NCBI GenBank assembly: GCA_963969595.1
Contig: OZ018417.1
Coordinates: 3,660,501-3,724,500, forward strand
DNA: 64,000 bases
Reading direction: 5' to 3'
Source of the DNA: Neckera pumila
Taxonomy: Eukaryota; Streptophyta; Bryopsida; Hypnales; Neckeraceae
The first letter of the stretch is position 1; each line of letters opens with the position of its first letter. The notes under the pieces are model-generated. The model saw nothing but the letters and a program-made list of their open reading frames with translations. It was not told where the DNA came from and searched no databases. Positions 25,301-37,990 of this stretch are shown here, piece after piece. A program made the translations under genes and the position numbers.

Positions 25301-25639
25301 AAGAAAGTGTTAAGAACCCGCTGAACGATGGAGCTGTGGACCCATGGACTTGTTAAGTCCTAAAGTTGGTGTTAAACCCAACTTGACGGCGAAGCTTTGA
25401 CCTGCCTTAGTCATTTTTTCCAAAGTTTAGTTTCCAAGACACGTCGGGAAACGTCCACAGTTTAGCAGCCAAGAAATAGAGTTCTTGGCAAGATTCTCCC
25501 CCCCCACCCCCCACCCCTGTAGAAGTAATCGTTTGGAAGATTGTTTCTCGGTTAAAGTTCTCACGTTAGTTTTGGGCCAAGGCACCGATTTTTCCCACAA
25601 GAGAAAAGAGAGAAAAAAATCAAATTTGAAGCCCGCCAA

Positions 25640-25895
25640 GGATCAGCTAGCCGCAACAGCCAAGCCCGGAGCCAACTAGGTTAAGGTCCAAGCTTGACGC
25701 CAGGTAGGCACCAGTAGGCCTGGAGCCCACCAACCTCCAGCCAAGCTCAGAGCCAACAAACCATGGTCCAACTAGAGCCAGCAGCTATGGCATAGCCCAG
25801 AGCTAACCAGGCCATGGCCCCAGTCCGGAGCCAACAGAGCAACTCATTTTTTTTTAATATTAAATCTACTTTAAAAAAAAAAAAAAAAAAAAAAG
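25640..25895. repeat. Degenerate GAGCCAAC repeat followed by poly(A)
   Basis: Imperfect words GGAGCCAAC, AGAGCCAAC and GGCCATGG recur across about 200 bp. They are followed at 25873-25894 by 22 A residues. This could be the 3' end of a retroposed transcript, but no target duplication was found. Confidence 0.45.
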
Positions 25896-25899
25896 AAGA

Positions 25900-27530
25900 T
25901 TAAAAAAGGGGAAGGACCAAAGATTAAAACAAACCCAAGATGGGATTAGGATAGAGTAGACAAAATAGAAGTAGAGGTAGAGTAGAGTAAGTAGAAGTAG
26001 AAGAAAAGAAGCTTGAATAGAGGAAGAAATAGAATAGGTTAGGTGGAGTTAACACTAGAATAGAGAAGGTAGGAGAAAGAAGTGGTAGTCTACTGAGGGA
26101 AGGGACTAAATTATAGAAATTGGAATAACTGCAAGCTCACACAAGCTCTCCATTCATCACCCTCCTAAAGCTCTCTAAACCTCAAGGTAAAACACACTTG
26201 TGTAAAGTTGGCAAGGAGGGGAATGAAGTAGGAGGGAGAAGATCAATAGTGAATAGATTAGAGAAATTTCCACATCCAATTTGGGTTATTGGAGGTGTAA
26301 GTGTAAGAAGCAAAAAGAACGTGCCCATCAATGTGTGAGAAAATTGGAAGCAAAAGTCGTGGTGTAAGGAAATAGTAAAGAAGGAAGGGGGAAGAAAAAG
26401 AAAAGGAAGGAGAAAAAGAAGAAACAACTCAACTCTACCACTTCAACTTCAAATCTTCCCAAACCAATGAATCATTCAAGCATTTGTACAAGCGCCAAGA
26501 CGAAAAAGATGGATGAAGAGGGGAACCTCAAAAGCCTCATCCATGACCTACAATACGAGGTGGGCCACTAAAACCCCACCTTTTCTTGTCTAAATCTCTC
26601 CTAATTAACACAAAAATTAAAGTAGCTTAAGCAACAAGTTAGGTCAGATTTTTGAATAAAAGTAGAAAGTAGAGGTCTAGAGGTTTCCCAAAAGATAAAG
26701 TACGTCAAAATCCGAGTTAAAACGAAAAAATTACAAGTGGATGAAGTTTTACTTGAGAAGCGGATGAATCTACCCAAAAATCATTTAATAAACTAAAAAT
26801 CTAAAGGCCTAAAAAGTAGGAGTAATTTAGAGGGGAAAAGTGAAAATAAAAGTCAAATTAGAAATTTAGGTCAAATCGTAATTAGTGGATGAAGTTCCAA
26901 AAGTTGATTACCAACCAACTTTCATATTAGTAACTCAAGACAGTAAAAGCCAATTTCAAAGTAGAATAGTAATTCAAGAAGGATAAAGTGAACTCGTAAA
27001 AGCAAGAGTGTAAAATTAGGATAAACTTTATCTAGTAAAAATTTAGGATTGGAAGTTATTAGAATAACTCAAATCAGACCTTTAGTAAAAATATTGAGTA
27101 ACTTAGAAGTGGGAACCAATAGGGAACCATGGATGAAGTTTGAGGAACCAAGTAGCGGTCAAACTTCATCCATATACAACTTTTGCTAGAAGCATCCAAT
27201 TCCAGTGAGCTTTATGTTTTTAAAAATGGCGTGAAGCCTTCTACCACCTAAAATTACTAAAAGTAGATTACAGCTTAGGAAATTCCAAGATCCTTGCGGC
27301 TTAAATAGTTAGGACACCTTAATTATCGCTAGTCATAGGATAGGATGTTTGAGGCCTTTTCTGTAAGAGGTTTGGATGTTTAGCGGTTAAAAAGATTCAT
27401 TGCTTGGAAGGCACAATGGACCAACGTTCACGCATCCACTTAGAATAGGATTTTACATTTGAAATGAGAACCTGGTTGTGTACGATTATTTACCAAGGGT
27501 GGATAAATAAGCGCCCACATGGATTACCCC
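25900..27530. other. Purine-rich tract, no gene recognised
   Basis: Strong purine bias on the plus strand (GTAGAGTAGAAG-type words), with repeated GGATGAAGTTT motifs at about 26738, 26886 and 27130 and one inverted copy near 27160. No protein-coding sense. Confidence 0.4.
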
Positions 27531-27532
27531 TA

Positions 27533-28276
27533 AAAGTCAGAGACTATGTTTTTACCAAAAACACTCTAAAATTGCCATTTCTAGTACAAGTACCAAATTT
27601 TAGAAAAAATATATTTTTGGACATATGTAACTGTAGGATCTTGTAGTAAACTTGTTTGAGAGTATATAGTAAGAATTTCAGAATTTTCCACCTTGTAGAT
27701 TGCAAGATATTAGCATTTGAATTGATAAAACCCTTTTTGGGGCCCTACAAAAATCGGGCAGCTGCACTTCACATGGTCACATTTAAATGAAAAGATGTCC
27801 AAAATGGTGGTTACTCCTTGTGTTCATTCTTAAAATCAAGTTGGCTACATGCTTGAAAATTTTCTAATCATTTGGAATTGTACAACATATAGGAAAAAAA
27901 TAGGTTGTAGAATCAGTAGAAAGAAGTAGAGAATGATTCAAAACACAAAATTGTTAAGAATTTAATTATGGAATTGAAAAATGTCAATCCCAACAAAACA
28001 ATTATAGTTAAGAAAGTTCAAAGTCAAATAATCTAGTCCCTCAACGTGTTGAAAAACTTGTTTTTTTCACTTTAAACGCAGATATCTTGCAATTTGTGTG
28101 GTCAAAAATTTTGAAATTCTGTCCTCACATTCTCATACTAGATAGGACTGTTAGGTGTAAGATCCTACAATTAAATGCGCAGAAAATGGTTTTCAAATTT
28201 TTTTACTCTTTGCTATAGAAATGACAATTTTGAGTGTTTTTGGGCAGAAAAAAGACCTTGGACCTTTAGAGGTTAA
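27533..28276. mobile_element. TTAA element copy H, chimeric with two right ends
   Basis: The left half is the inverted right portion of a type 2 element. The right half, from about 28005, is the right portion of a type 1 element in plus orientation. Both termini therefore derive from the right end. The left border is ATTA and the right border TTAA (28273-28276). Length 744 bp. Confidence 0.75.
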
Positions 28277-28401
28277 TCTATATTGAATCTAACCACATTT
28301 AGGATACTGTTGCTCCAAGTTAGTCTATATTATTTTTTACCAACATAAAAATGATTCTCCTTCATCTACAACTTGTTGAATGGCATAAGAAAATTTCAAG
28401 T

Positions 28402-29681
28402 TTAACCCCTAAAGTCCCATTGTCCCCTCAGGGGACAAATCAAATTTTGGGGAGGTACCTATAGGCTCAATTTTTAGTGAATTTTTTTGAAACTTTTCCA
28501 TAAGATAGAAAACCTAATTAGCTTTGTGGGAATATTATTTTTATTTCAATTGGTGCCCCGGGGCAAAAGTTATACCACAAAAAGCCTCAAACTGAACTCG
28601 GCGGGCAGCACAAATTTTTTGCAAAAAGTCGAAATAAATTAAATTTTTTTTTTTCTAAAATCTTATATTTTTGTCTACATGTGAAGCTTTGATTCATTTT
28701 ATTTGGACTAATAATAAGCAAGTTATGGACAATCTTTTTTGGGGGGCAATTAGAGCATCTATACCTTAAATTTGTTTATTTGTTTGTTTGTTTATTTGTT
28801 TGTTTATTTGTTCGTTTGTTTTGTTTTGTTTTGTTTGTTTGTTTTGTTTGTTACGTTGAGATCTCCCGGACCGTGCATCCCCTGGCCGCGTGCTTGGTGC
28901 CATCGGAAAGGGCTCGGCGAGGAAGGGTGCAAGGGCTTGGTTTTGTGGTGTTTGGAGCGGTAATGCAAAAGTTATTGAATTTCAAAGTATTTATTGATTA
29001 AAAAATTAGAAAATTACTTTTACTTTGATTTTGGTGGCGTTCTTGCTACTGGGAGTGGAACCGGGAGTGGAACTAGAAGTGGATGAAAATTGGGCCAACG
29101 GCACAGGGCCACACTAGTCTTCTTGAAAAAACAACTTGTAGGATTCACTTCTAAATGCAATTTTCACAATCTTCTTTTTGAGAATGTTGTGTTTGCTTGC
29201 TAAAACAATCTCACCATTGGGATTATTGTATTTCAATCCCATCGAAGAGCTATTAATGATTTAGTGTTTTTTTCAATCTTGGACTTGTTTCTACTTAACA
29301 ATTTTTTAAAGAATGAAAATCAAGTGTTTTTTTTTTGAGTTTTTTTTTGTAGACTTTCAACTTACATCTTCAACATAAAAAATTTTAAAATCAAAGTCTG
29401 TAGTGCAAAAAATTTCCACAAATGGCAATCAAAGTCATCTGAAGTTGTAGGTCAGTGTTCAAAAAAACTTTCTTTTTCAACTTTGAATGCTAATATCTTC
29501 CAATCTATATGGTCAAACTTCATGAAATTTTTACCACATGATCTTTGACGAGTGAAGTACAAGATCCTACGGTTAGATTCTAAAAAAATGTTTTTTTTGT
29601 GTTCTTGGGTGAACACAATCAAAATGGCAGTTTTGAGTGGTTTTTGACAGAGAAAAATGGCCTTGGGACTTTAGGGGTTAA
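28402..29681 (+). mobile_element. TTAA element copy I, type 1, with a 358-bp insert
   Basis: TTAA at 28402-28405 and 29678-29681. Ends CCCCTAAAGTCCCATTG and, from the right, CCCCTAAAGTCCCAAGG. The palindrome at 28420-28438 has an 8-bp perfect stem. At about 28761-29118 it is interrupted by foreign DNA: a (TTTG)n-like tract, then a GC-rich part. Relatives of that insert occur in the foldback element at 30163-31308. Confidence 0.85.
28761..29118. mobile_element. Insert inside copy I, related to the 30163-31308 element
   Basis: Starts CTATACCTTAAATTTG followed by a TTTG-rich tract, matching the complement of 31165-31218. The part TGCAAGGGCTTGGTTTTGTG resembles TGCAAGGGCTTTGTTTTATG near 30787. 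It appears to be a truncated relative of that foldback family. No clear target duplication. Confidence 0.5.
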
Positions 29682-30162
29682 ATTCTTTTTCTTTTTCTTT
29701 TGAAGCACATGGACAATTCCCATTAATGTTTAAATATTACTTTCCACAGCATGATTACTCAAAATGGTCATTTTTGAAAACTATGATTCAGGCGGGAGTG
29801 TCCGTCCTATATTGTATTGTACTCCGTACAAGACGTCTGACCTCGAAGTTTGAAAGTCCTCACTCACATCTGTACTTCTGTTTCTGTACCTACGGTGCAC
29901 GTGCAGGCTACCAGATCACTCTGGCAATACCTTATATAATATGGAAGTGCCTGTTTTTTTGTGGTTTTTGGTTACACAAATGGGTAAACAAATGGGACAA
30001 AATGGTGCAGTCGTGGTCTGAAATCATGGTTCATGCAAGTTTGAGTGTGTTTTGTATGCACGATATTTCGCCACTTGGCTACAGCCAGAAGGCGCTGGCT
30101 ATTTTTTTATAGAGGATATTTTTAGGTCAAAATAGTCAGATTACTGTTCGATTTTAAGACAG

Positions 30163-31308
30163 GCAGCCAATTTCACCTAGTTATCACCTAATTTTGAGAT
30201 TGATATCACCCAAGTATCACCCAAGTATTACATGAGTATCACATGAGTATCAATCCAAGTATCACACAAATATCGAAGAATTTGCTGGCTACTTCTCCAA
30301 AATGATAAAAAAAAAAAAACTGTTTATGAATTTGGAAATTTAGATATCAGTAGATTGTCCTTGACAGGCTGCACTGAGGAGGTCTCAATTAGTTGTTTCA
30401 ATTAGGTCTCAATTAGTATCTGGAGGTGTCAATTAGTTAATAGAGGGTCCAACATCAGTTCATCCTGTCCGTCCGTCCGTCCCAGTTCCCAAGGTCCAGT
30501 AACAAAGGATCTGGTTCCACCGCAAGATACTCTCAAAAGCAAACAAGAGATTCTACTAATTCCCAATTTGGAATGTCCCACATTCAAGCAGTCAGTGAGT
30601 GTTATTTTGTTTTTGTTTTTCCATTTTGGAGAACTCAAGTGTGCCCTGTGTTGTTGCCACAACCAAAATAAAAATAGTTTCTAATTTTTTAATTCATTAA
30701 GACTTTGTAATTCCATAACTTTCACACTATAGTAGTGTGAGAGGTTGCATTCTTGGTATGAATAGAAGGCCTTATGCACAAAGGATGCAAGGGCTTTGTT
30801 TTATGGCATTTGGACATGCAATGTCAGAGTTGTGTTTTTTCCAAAATAAAAAATGATTTATTCTATCTTCTAACTTTTAAAAAACCATAACTTTCACATT
30901 GTAGCTCCAAATGCAACGAAATTGGCACGAATAGAAAGCACAAAAAGTCAGAGTATAAGGGCTTTGTTTTGAGGCATTTGGACATGCAATGTGGAAGTTA
31001 TGATTTTTCCAAAATAAAAGATGATTTAATTCAAAATTTTAATTCATAAAAACTTTGAAATTCAATATCTTCCAGATTGTAGGTCCAAATGTCATGAAAC
31101 AAAGTTCGTGCACCCGTCCTTGCAAAGAGCTTTCCAACGGTATCAAGAATGCCGCCATCAAGATTTGTTACATCTCAGCATATCAAACAAACAACAAAAC
31201 AAAACAAACAAAACTTACACCTAAATTTAAGATATAGATGTGATACTTGGATGATGTTTTGGGATATTTGTATGAAAATTAGGTGATACCTAGGTAAACT
31301 TTGGCTAC
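30163..31308. mobile_element. Foldback-like element with diverged inverted ends
   Basis: The left end (AGCCAATTTCACCTAG, then TATCACCTAATTTT) and the right end (complement AGCCAAAGTTTACCTAG, then TATCACCTAATTTT) are inverted. Just inside the left end lie short tandem words CAAGTATCACCC. The interior repeats a module CATAACTTTCACA...CAATGTGGAAGTTATG on both strands. Non-coding. It ends about 6 bp before TTAA copy J. Confidence 0.6.
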
Positions 31309-31313
31309 TGGTC

Positions 31314-31670
31314 TTAATCCCTTATGGCCCAAAGTCTCCTCAGGGGACACTTGGAATTTCGAGCAGGCTCGTGTGACCTGAAATTTTGGCCTGATTTTTT
31401 GAATTTTTTTTTGGAAGATGGGGAATCACATTAGCTTTCTAAAAATATAGCTTATTTTTCAATCGGTGCCCGGGAGCAAAAGTTATACCACCCAAAGTCA
31501 GAAAAGCAACTCACCGAGTAGAAAAAAAAACTATAAAAAATTGAATATTCTTTTTTTGATTTTTTTCTTCTCAAAGATCATGTTTTTGTCTACATTCGAA
31601 GCTTTGATTCATTCTATTTGGATTGAGAATGAAAAAGTTATAGACAATCTTAGTTGCCTTTAGGGGTTAA
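31314..31670 (+). mobile_element. TTAA element copy J, type 1, internally deleted (357 bp)
   Basis: TTAA at 31314-31317 and 31667-31670. Ends TCCCTTATGGCCCAAAG and, from the right, CCCCTAAAGGCAACTAAG. It retains the left third (palindrome, AAAGTTATACC and AAAGTTATAGACAATCTT words) and only the extreme right end. Confidence 0.8.
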
Positions 31671-32700
31671 AACACATCAGTAATCTGGCTATAATTTTGC
31701 CCCCCCTAATGAACATTTTATTTACAGAAAATAGCCAACATCTTTCAGCTAAAGCCAATTGGTGAAAATTGTGCATTAAAAAATATTGCATTCAAGTGAA
31801 TGAATACTCCCTTACCATAACATTATCGGTATTCAGCAAAGGTGAGTGTTTCCAAGATAAAGAAGATTATGGAACAATTTTTGGCAAGTGAATGACAAAT
31901 CAACATTTAAGATCGAGAGATCTAAAACTGTTCACGTAAGTTGATATATAGAGTTAAAAATTTACACTTAGAGGTTATTTTAATTTGAAGACATAAAAAT
32001 CATAAATTTTAAAATTATACATTTTGGAGAGAGCTTTTAAACACTATGCAAATTTTAAAAATCAAAACTTAAAGAAAGCTTAAAATACTCACAATCTTAG
32101 TATGGCCCCCCCCCAATTGATTCAGATTATGGACCCTCTACAAACAACGGCTCGAAAATAACGAAAATGCGATTAGTGAGACTTCAAACATGGAGAGGCT
32201 TTGGGAGAAACTTGAGAGTAATGAGATTTTCATTACTGGTTCTCCTCCTCTATATGAGTTGTCAAGGTGATATTGAGCAACATGGTCACAAAAAGCCAGG
32301 AAAACATCTCTATTTCCTCCATTCATAAACTTTCTTCTCTACATAAACTCACTCATGTAGGTTTCTAGGAGGTGTAAGGTGTGCTGGTTCCTTCCAGAGA
32401 ATTTTTGTAAGTTCCATTCCTAAGATCTTTGAAGAATTGGGAGTGATATATTGTGAGATGCTCATACTCTAATTGATTCAACCAAATAGTATCATATGCC
32501 CTCCAAGTGAAACCCCCGTTTTAGGTGACGATCCCTAATTTTTTATGATGGATTTTAGGTGTTGTCAATGTTGACAACCCAAAATTTTTATGTCAACAAA
32601 AATGTACAACATATCATCAATATTGACAATTCAATGTTTTTATGTCAACATTGATGTTACGTTGCTAGCACATGAGATTGGAGCAGTGAGCCGCAAGCGG
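31671..32700. other. No gene recognised
   Basis: AT-rich DNA with a ten-base C run near 32106. A pair of imperfect units around GTTGTCAATGTTGACAAC (32558-32660) repeats the word ATGTCAACA. Confidence 0.4.
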
Positions 32701-32703
32701 AGA

Positions 32704-33165
32704 GCATAGATTTTGGACGGAGTAATAAAAAGTTTAATGAAAATGGAAAGAAAATATGGATGAAATTAGACAAAAAATTGGATGAAATATAGATTAAAGT
32801 ACATTAATATTTGGATGAAAATTTTGGATGGAAAAAAGAGTGAAGGAGGATGAAAATTTAGATGAAAGTAAATGAAAAAGTGGATGAAAAAAATCAAAAG
32901 TAGATGAAAGTAGATGAAATACTAACGATAACAGATAATCAATAGGATGAAACTTTTGGATGAAAAAAAGTAGAAGAGGATGAAAGTACATGAAAAATTG
33001 GATGAAAATATATAAAAAAAAGATGAAAGTAGATGAATAAAAAATAAAAATGGATGAAAAAAATGGATGAACAAAGGAAGGGAAAATGGGGCAAAGAAAA
33101 AAAAATTGGAAAAAAATGAAAAACAAAAAGGGGGACAGTAAGTATAAAATCTTACAAAAATAGGA
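32704..33165 (+). repeat. Degenerate GGATGAAA array
   Basis: Dozens of variants of (T)GGATGAAA, AGATGAAAGTA and GGATGAAAAA recur at irregular spacing of about 10-30 bp over 460 bp. The strand-inverted counterpart lies at 40140-40385. The GC-rich entry (GAGCAGTGAGCCGCAAGCGG near 32680) is mirrored near 40430-40450, so the two are copies of one repeat. Confidence 0.65.
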
Positions 33166-33989
33166 AAAAATGAAGGTTGGCATCAAATCTTTGGTCGTAA
33201 GAGATCTATGACCACGGAAGTACATAATTATATGATTGTGGAGAAATCTGGGTTAGGATTTTGAATACACAATACATCAAATCTCAATTATATCTATTGT
33301 TGTGAAAATTTGCAAGTGTTCACATTGAAAGCCATTGTGCGAGCATAAAAAATAAGACTGTCACAATCCTAAATAAAAATATTCTTTTTTCAGATGGTTA
33401 GGGATTATTGTTAGGAAATAGTCACTATATTAGCACTTAAAAGATGGGCTAGTCACCGTGGTCGTTGCTTGCCTATGACCATGAAGTGTTCAAATAAAAT
33501 TTTCAAGTATTTAATCTAATTTAATAGCTAATACATGTAGTTGACAATACATTTGAATAAGAGGGAGCAAATAAAGCCATTCGGCAGATTTTGAAGGAAT
33601 GAACATCTATACTTCAAATAATCATAGTAGAGAGGAGAAAAGATGGAAATAAAGCGTATACTTTGCAATTTTACCACCGTGTTAGAGATGTTGGATACTC
33701 TATAAATTCCATGCAGTAATGCAAAAAACTGCATTAAAAACGATCCTTTTCTGTTCTGCAGATTGTTTCAAAGTCAATTGTCAGTTGGAAAACGGCCGCG
33801 GCGTCCTTCAAGGATTAGTGAATGCAAAATACAAGCAAATGAAAAAGATGATGGAATCTTGATTCTAGGACAGGCAACTTGTTTCCGATCACTTAAAGAA
33901 TTACGCATATCTATTGGATGAATTCCTTCAGTGAGGAAATTTATTTGGGTGCAAAAATAGAGTTCAGAAGGTTTCCATAATTTTTCAAA

Positions 33990-34185
33990 TTTTTATCTCA
34001 AAATGTATTTACTATGAATTTTTTGGTTGAAGATTCTGTTTGATCCATTTTTGCCATAGAGACTTTCCTATTTCCAACCAAGGACTGGTTGCAAAATCAA
34101 CCAGGGGTTGGTTGCAATATTGAGAGTCTTGGAGGCAATTCTAATATGCCCCAACTGCCTCAGGAACCATGCTACCATAATTAAT
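33990..34185. repeat. Dispersed repeat, copy 1 of 2
   Basis: Shares ACTATGAATTTTTT, GGTTGGTTGCAATATTGAGA and CATGCTACCATAATT-like words, in order and orientation, with 53710-53890. The source element is not identified. Confidence 0.6.
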
Positions 34186-34509
34186 CCCTGCTCATCTCCT
34201 CCTTCACGGAAAGATAACAACATACATGGCCACAATGGGGCGCCAATCAAGAATGGGTTGCCTTTTCTAAAGCCATATGCATAATACGGGTACATTGAAG
34301 ACATATTAGCTTGTAATGTTAATGGTAAAATTAAAATGCTAGTACTAGCCCTTTTAGTCTCACGACAACTTTACTAATGAGTACAATAGGCACCTAAACA
34401 TGTTCTCTTTTGTAGAATAGAAACCTATTTTGAACTTTGAAAAAATCAATAAGTAATTTCTACTTTTAGCACAATATAAATGTTTGCTTTTAATCCTTAT
34501 GAACAAGAC

Positions 34510-34806
34510 ATTAGAGAAAAAATCAGCCTCCAGAGGGCTGTTCCACGGACCTCTTTAGTATCCTGAAATTTAGTTTTAAGGGGCTGAAAAAATATTTTTT
34601 CACTATTTCCGCACAGCTGAAACTGTTGTAACAATGGCACAAGAACCCAAATTTTTGAATAAAAAAATATTAAAAATAAAAAATAAAAAAATCTGCAAAA
34701 TTGGATTGCTCACCAAGGGCACTTTTCCAAGTTGACAAGCCATGCTTGAAATAGCATGGCATGTCAATTTGGAACGGCGCTCTTAAGGTCTAATTTTTTC
34801 TCTAAT
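34510..34806. mobile_element. MITE-like element, inverted ends of about 35 bp
   Basis: Left end ATTAGAGAAAAAATCAG and right end, complemented, ATTAGAGAAAAAATTAG, followed on both sides by a GC-richer GGGCTGTTCC / GCGCCGTTCC block. An A-rich centre lies at 34655-34690. Target duplication uncertain. Confidence 0.55.
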
Positions 34807-35091
34807 GCATTGAAATTTGTACTTTATCCAATTGTTATTTATTTATATATATATGACTAAGTGAATCATCTATTTACAAACATAAAATGGTCCTTGAAGT
34901 CACTTTGACTTTGTGAACTTGAACTTAGAGGTCTTCACTATTTATACTTCTATATAAGCAATTTATGGCAGAGAAGGTGATCATTATATTTTGAAGTCAA
35001 CACTAAGTAGATGAAAAAAATGTGTCTAAAAGAGGATTTAGCTAATGGAATCAATCTTGTGTCAATTACAAAACTAATGACTTTAGAAGGA

Positions 35092-35128
35092 TTTTTTTTT
35101 TCTCTCTCTCTCTCTCTCTATATATATA
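35092..35128. repeat. T9, (CT)n, (TA)n compound microsatellite
   Basis: A pyrimidine run followed by nine CT and about five TA units. Confidence 0.9.
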
Positions 35129-36269
35129 AAGGTTCAATCTTCCTAAAAGGGTTCTTGGAACCCATCATTTGACCTCCTAGCTTCTGTAGGCAAGGGACGA
35201 TAGAATGACCTCTAGAGGTGACCAAGTATAAAAAAAAAAATAAAAAATAAAAAAATTCTTTTTGGAACATCCCTTCTGGAGGACGTTATTCTAATTATCA
35301 CCAGTCATGTATTTTCATGTCTAAGAGTGGCATCCATTTACACAGTTTCTTGAGAAGGATCCTCATAGTCCTCTATTTTTCTTATCCAGATATTTTGTAT
35401 AGTCTTTTCTTTCACAAGGCATAGAGATTTCTTACAATCATAACAATGTCACTAAAAACCTTAAACATCATATTTTTCTGAGCCATTAATATGGTCCAAG
35501 CAAATATATGTGCTAAAAAAAGCCTTTGAATTATATATTATTAGAACTTGGTTCTAAAAAATCACCCTGTTTTTTTCCTTGAGACATGTAATATTTTAGA
35601 CTAGAGTAAGAAAAATGTCGCAATGTTTATGAAACATAAGGATAACTATGGCAATCCTATATATAAGCTCAACTTTACATCACAAAGTGTCAAAACATCC
35701 AAAAAACTTAAATTTGAAATATCACATAGAAAAGTAGAAGTAGTGATTTTTGCTAAATCATTTTCATTGCTCCAAGAAGATGTGGTCTTTACTTGTGCCC
35801 ATCCCAAGAACAAAAACAACCCAATGTTATGTTAGTGAGGTGTAACGAGTGTCTACAGACAACCACGCACAGTATAGCTTCTACAAAGAACAAATCAAAT
35901 AGACAAAAGCAAACAAATTCACTATGCATAAATTCCACAATGATAATCTTTTGAACTTGATTGCTGCAAGAACGATGAGATGATGCCATGAAGTATCCAC
36001 TTGCCTAAGTGCCTATGAGAAAGCTGAAAACTCAAATTTTGAAATAAAGGCTCAAAAATTCACTTCTTATAGAAGACTACTGATTTGTAAGGTCCAAATT
36101 TTCCAAACACAGTATCCTAAATAGGCATGTGTGCATGGACTAACAACATATACATCTCAAGCAATAAATACTACAAACTAATATTTGTAAATAACCACCC
36201 TGTTACATAAATTTGTAATAAGTGCTCAATTCATTATCATAATTCTAATACTTGGATATGGAGTATCAA
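35129..36269. other. No gene recognised
   Basis: AT-rich DNA. At about 35195-35250 a diverged copy of the downstream array core (GACCTCTAGAGGTGACCAAG, then an A-rich tract) suggests that the array once extended this far. Confidence 0.4.
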
Positions 36270-37990
36270 AAAGTTAAAAAATAAATAAAATAAAAAACAA
36301 AAAATAAAAAAAATTTGGAAAGAATTTTTTTTGAGAATTCCATACTTCAATCACTCCAAAGTGTCTCTCGAGGCTGAGAGAGATTTCTAGGGTGACCAAG
36401 TATAGAAAAAAAAAAAAATTCTGGAAAGGTAATGTTTGAGATTTCCATGCTTTAAACATTCCAAAGGGTCTCTTGGGGCCGATAGAAGTTTCTAGGGTGA
36501 CTAAGGATGGAAAAGAAAAAATTGAAAAAAAAAAATGATTTTTCTTTTCGGAAAAGGTGTCTCGGGGCTTAGAGAGGTTTTTAGGATGACCAATTATGAA
36601 AAAAAAAAAAAAGTTGAAATATTTTTTTTAAATTTAATTTAAAAATAATATGGTTCCAAAATCCTATGCTTCAAATACTTCAAAGGGTCTCTCGGGGCCA
36701 AGAGATTTTTTTAGAGTGACCAACTATGAAAAGAAGAAAAATTTGAAAAAAAATTTGAATTTTTTTTTTCTTTTATTGTTGAAAAAAGATGTTTTGAGAA
36801 TTTCATGCTTTAAACACCCGAGTTGTTAAACCATGGTAATAGGTCTAAAATCCAAAATGCACGTTAAATACCTCACAACTTGAAGCTCAGGGGCTCTCAA
36901 GCTTCGAGGCTTATGCTTTAAGGCTTACAAAATAGCACTTCCACGATTGTGCAAGTATAGAATGTGAGTGAGTTTTTGCTGAGATTAATCCAAAGAGGCA
37001 AATACTGAATGAACCAATTTTTTTTCCTTGTGAAACGGAGAAGTTCTTCAAATGGATAAAGGTATCGGGTTTTTTTGCTTAGGTTTGGACCCTTCAGAGG
37101 CCTCTCAGCACCGAGAGGGGTTTCCAAGGGAGGACCTCATGGAAATCCTCTTGTTTTATTTTCCAATTTTTTTTAAAGTAAGTTATTCTGATTGTGGACT
37201 TTGGCTGTAGCAGGTGCATGGAGGAGGATCCTCCATAGGGCCTCTCAGCACCGAGAGGGGTTTCTAAGTGAAGACAGTATGGAACTTCTCACACTTTCTT
37301 CAAATCCTCTTGTTTTATTTTCCAAATTTTTTCAAAGTAAATTGTTCTAACTGCAAACTTTGGCCACAACAATTGCATGGGGGGAGACCCTCCATCGGGT
37401 CTCTCGGCACCAATGGAAGGTTTGCAAAGGAAGACCTTATAGAACTTTCTTCAAATCCTCTTGTTTTGTTTTTAAATTTTTGTTGGGCAACTTGTTTTGA
37501 TTGCGGACTTTGGCTGCAACAATTGCATGGGAGAAGACCACCTAGGGGGACTCTAGACATCAAGAGGGGTCCTAAAGGTGGCTTCTTGAGCCTTGATATA
37601 AGATTTATTTTCATTTTGTTTAGTTCAACAATAGAGTGGTGGTTTTCACTATGAGTTCAAAAAAGTTTATCCCTAAATCTTCATGAGTAGGTTGTTGCTT
37701 CATAGTAGGTATAGTTGCAAGACCATAGAGTCTTAAGGATCCTCATGGTGCCAAGAGAGGTCCCTCCATCCTCAACTTATGATTTTTCTTATTTATTTTC
37801 TAGATTTAAAAATTCTTACTAGAATTGTTTGTGAGATGATACAAAACCAGGTTTAGTAGGCAGGTTGGCAAGAAGACAAGACTATACCACAAGGCGGCTA
37901 TGAGCACTGAGAATCTTCTCTCTTAGATCTCCTTGTGCAATTTTTTCATTCTTTTTTATTAATTTTGAATGAACCAATTTTTATTTACAA
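36270..37990. repeat. Degenerate tandem array with hairpin core
   Basis: At least eight diverged units. 36336-36800 holds four units of about 110-140 bp with core TCTCTCGGGGCCGAGAGA-like, then TTTCTAGGGTGACCAA and an A-rich tract. 37085-37600 holds four units of about 160 bp with core CCTCTCAGCACCGAGAGG, then GGTTTCTAAG, TCTTGTTTTATTTTCCAA and GCAACAATTGCATGG. Further half-units lie near 37740 and 37900. Each core is a short inverted repeat. Confidence 0.7.

Noticed and set aside
23343..25860. LTR retrotransposon
   Set aside because: No pair of LTRs, no primer-binding site, no polyprotein motif seen; only the texture suggests it.
36270..37990. CRISPR-like array
   Set aside because: Repeats are diverged, long and in AT-rich plant DNA; there are no uniform spacers and the host is eukaryotic.
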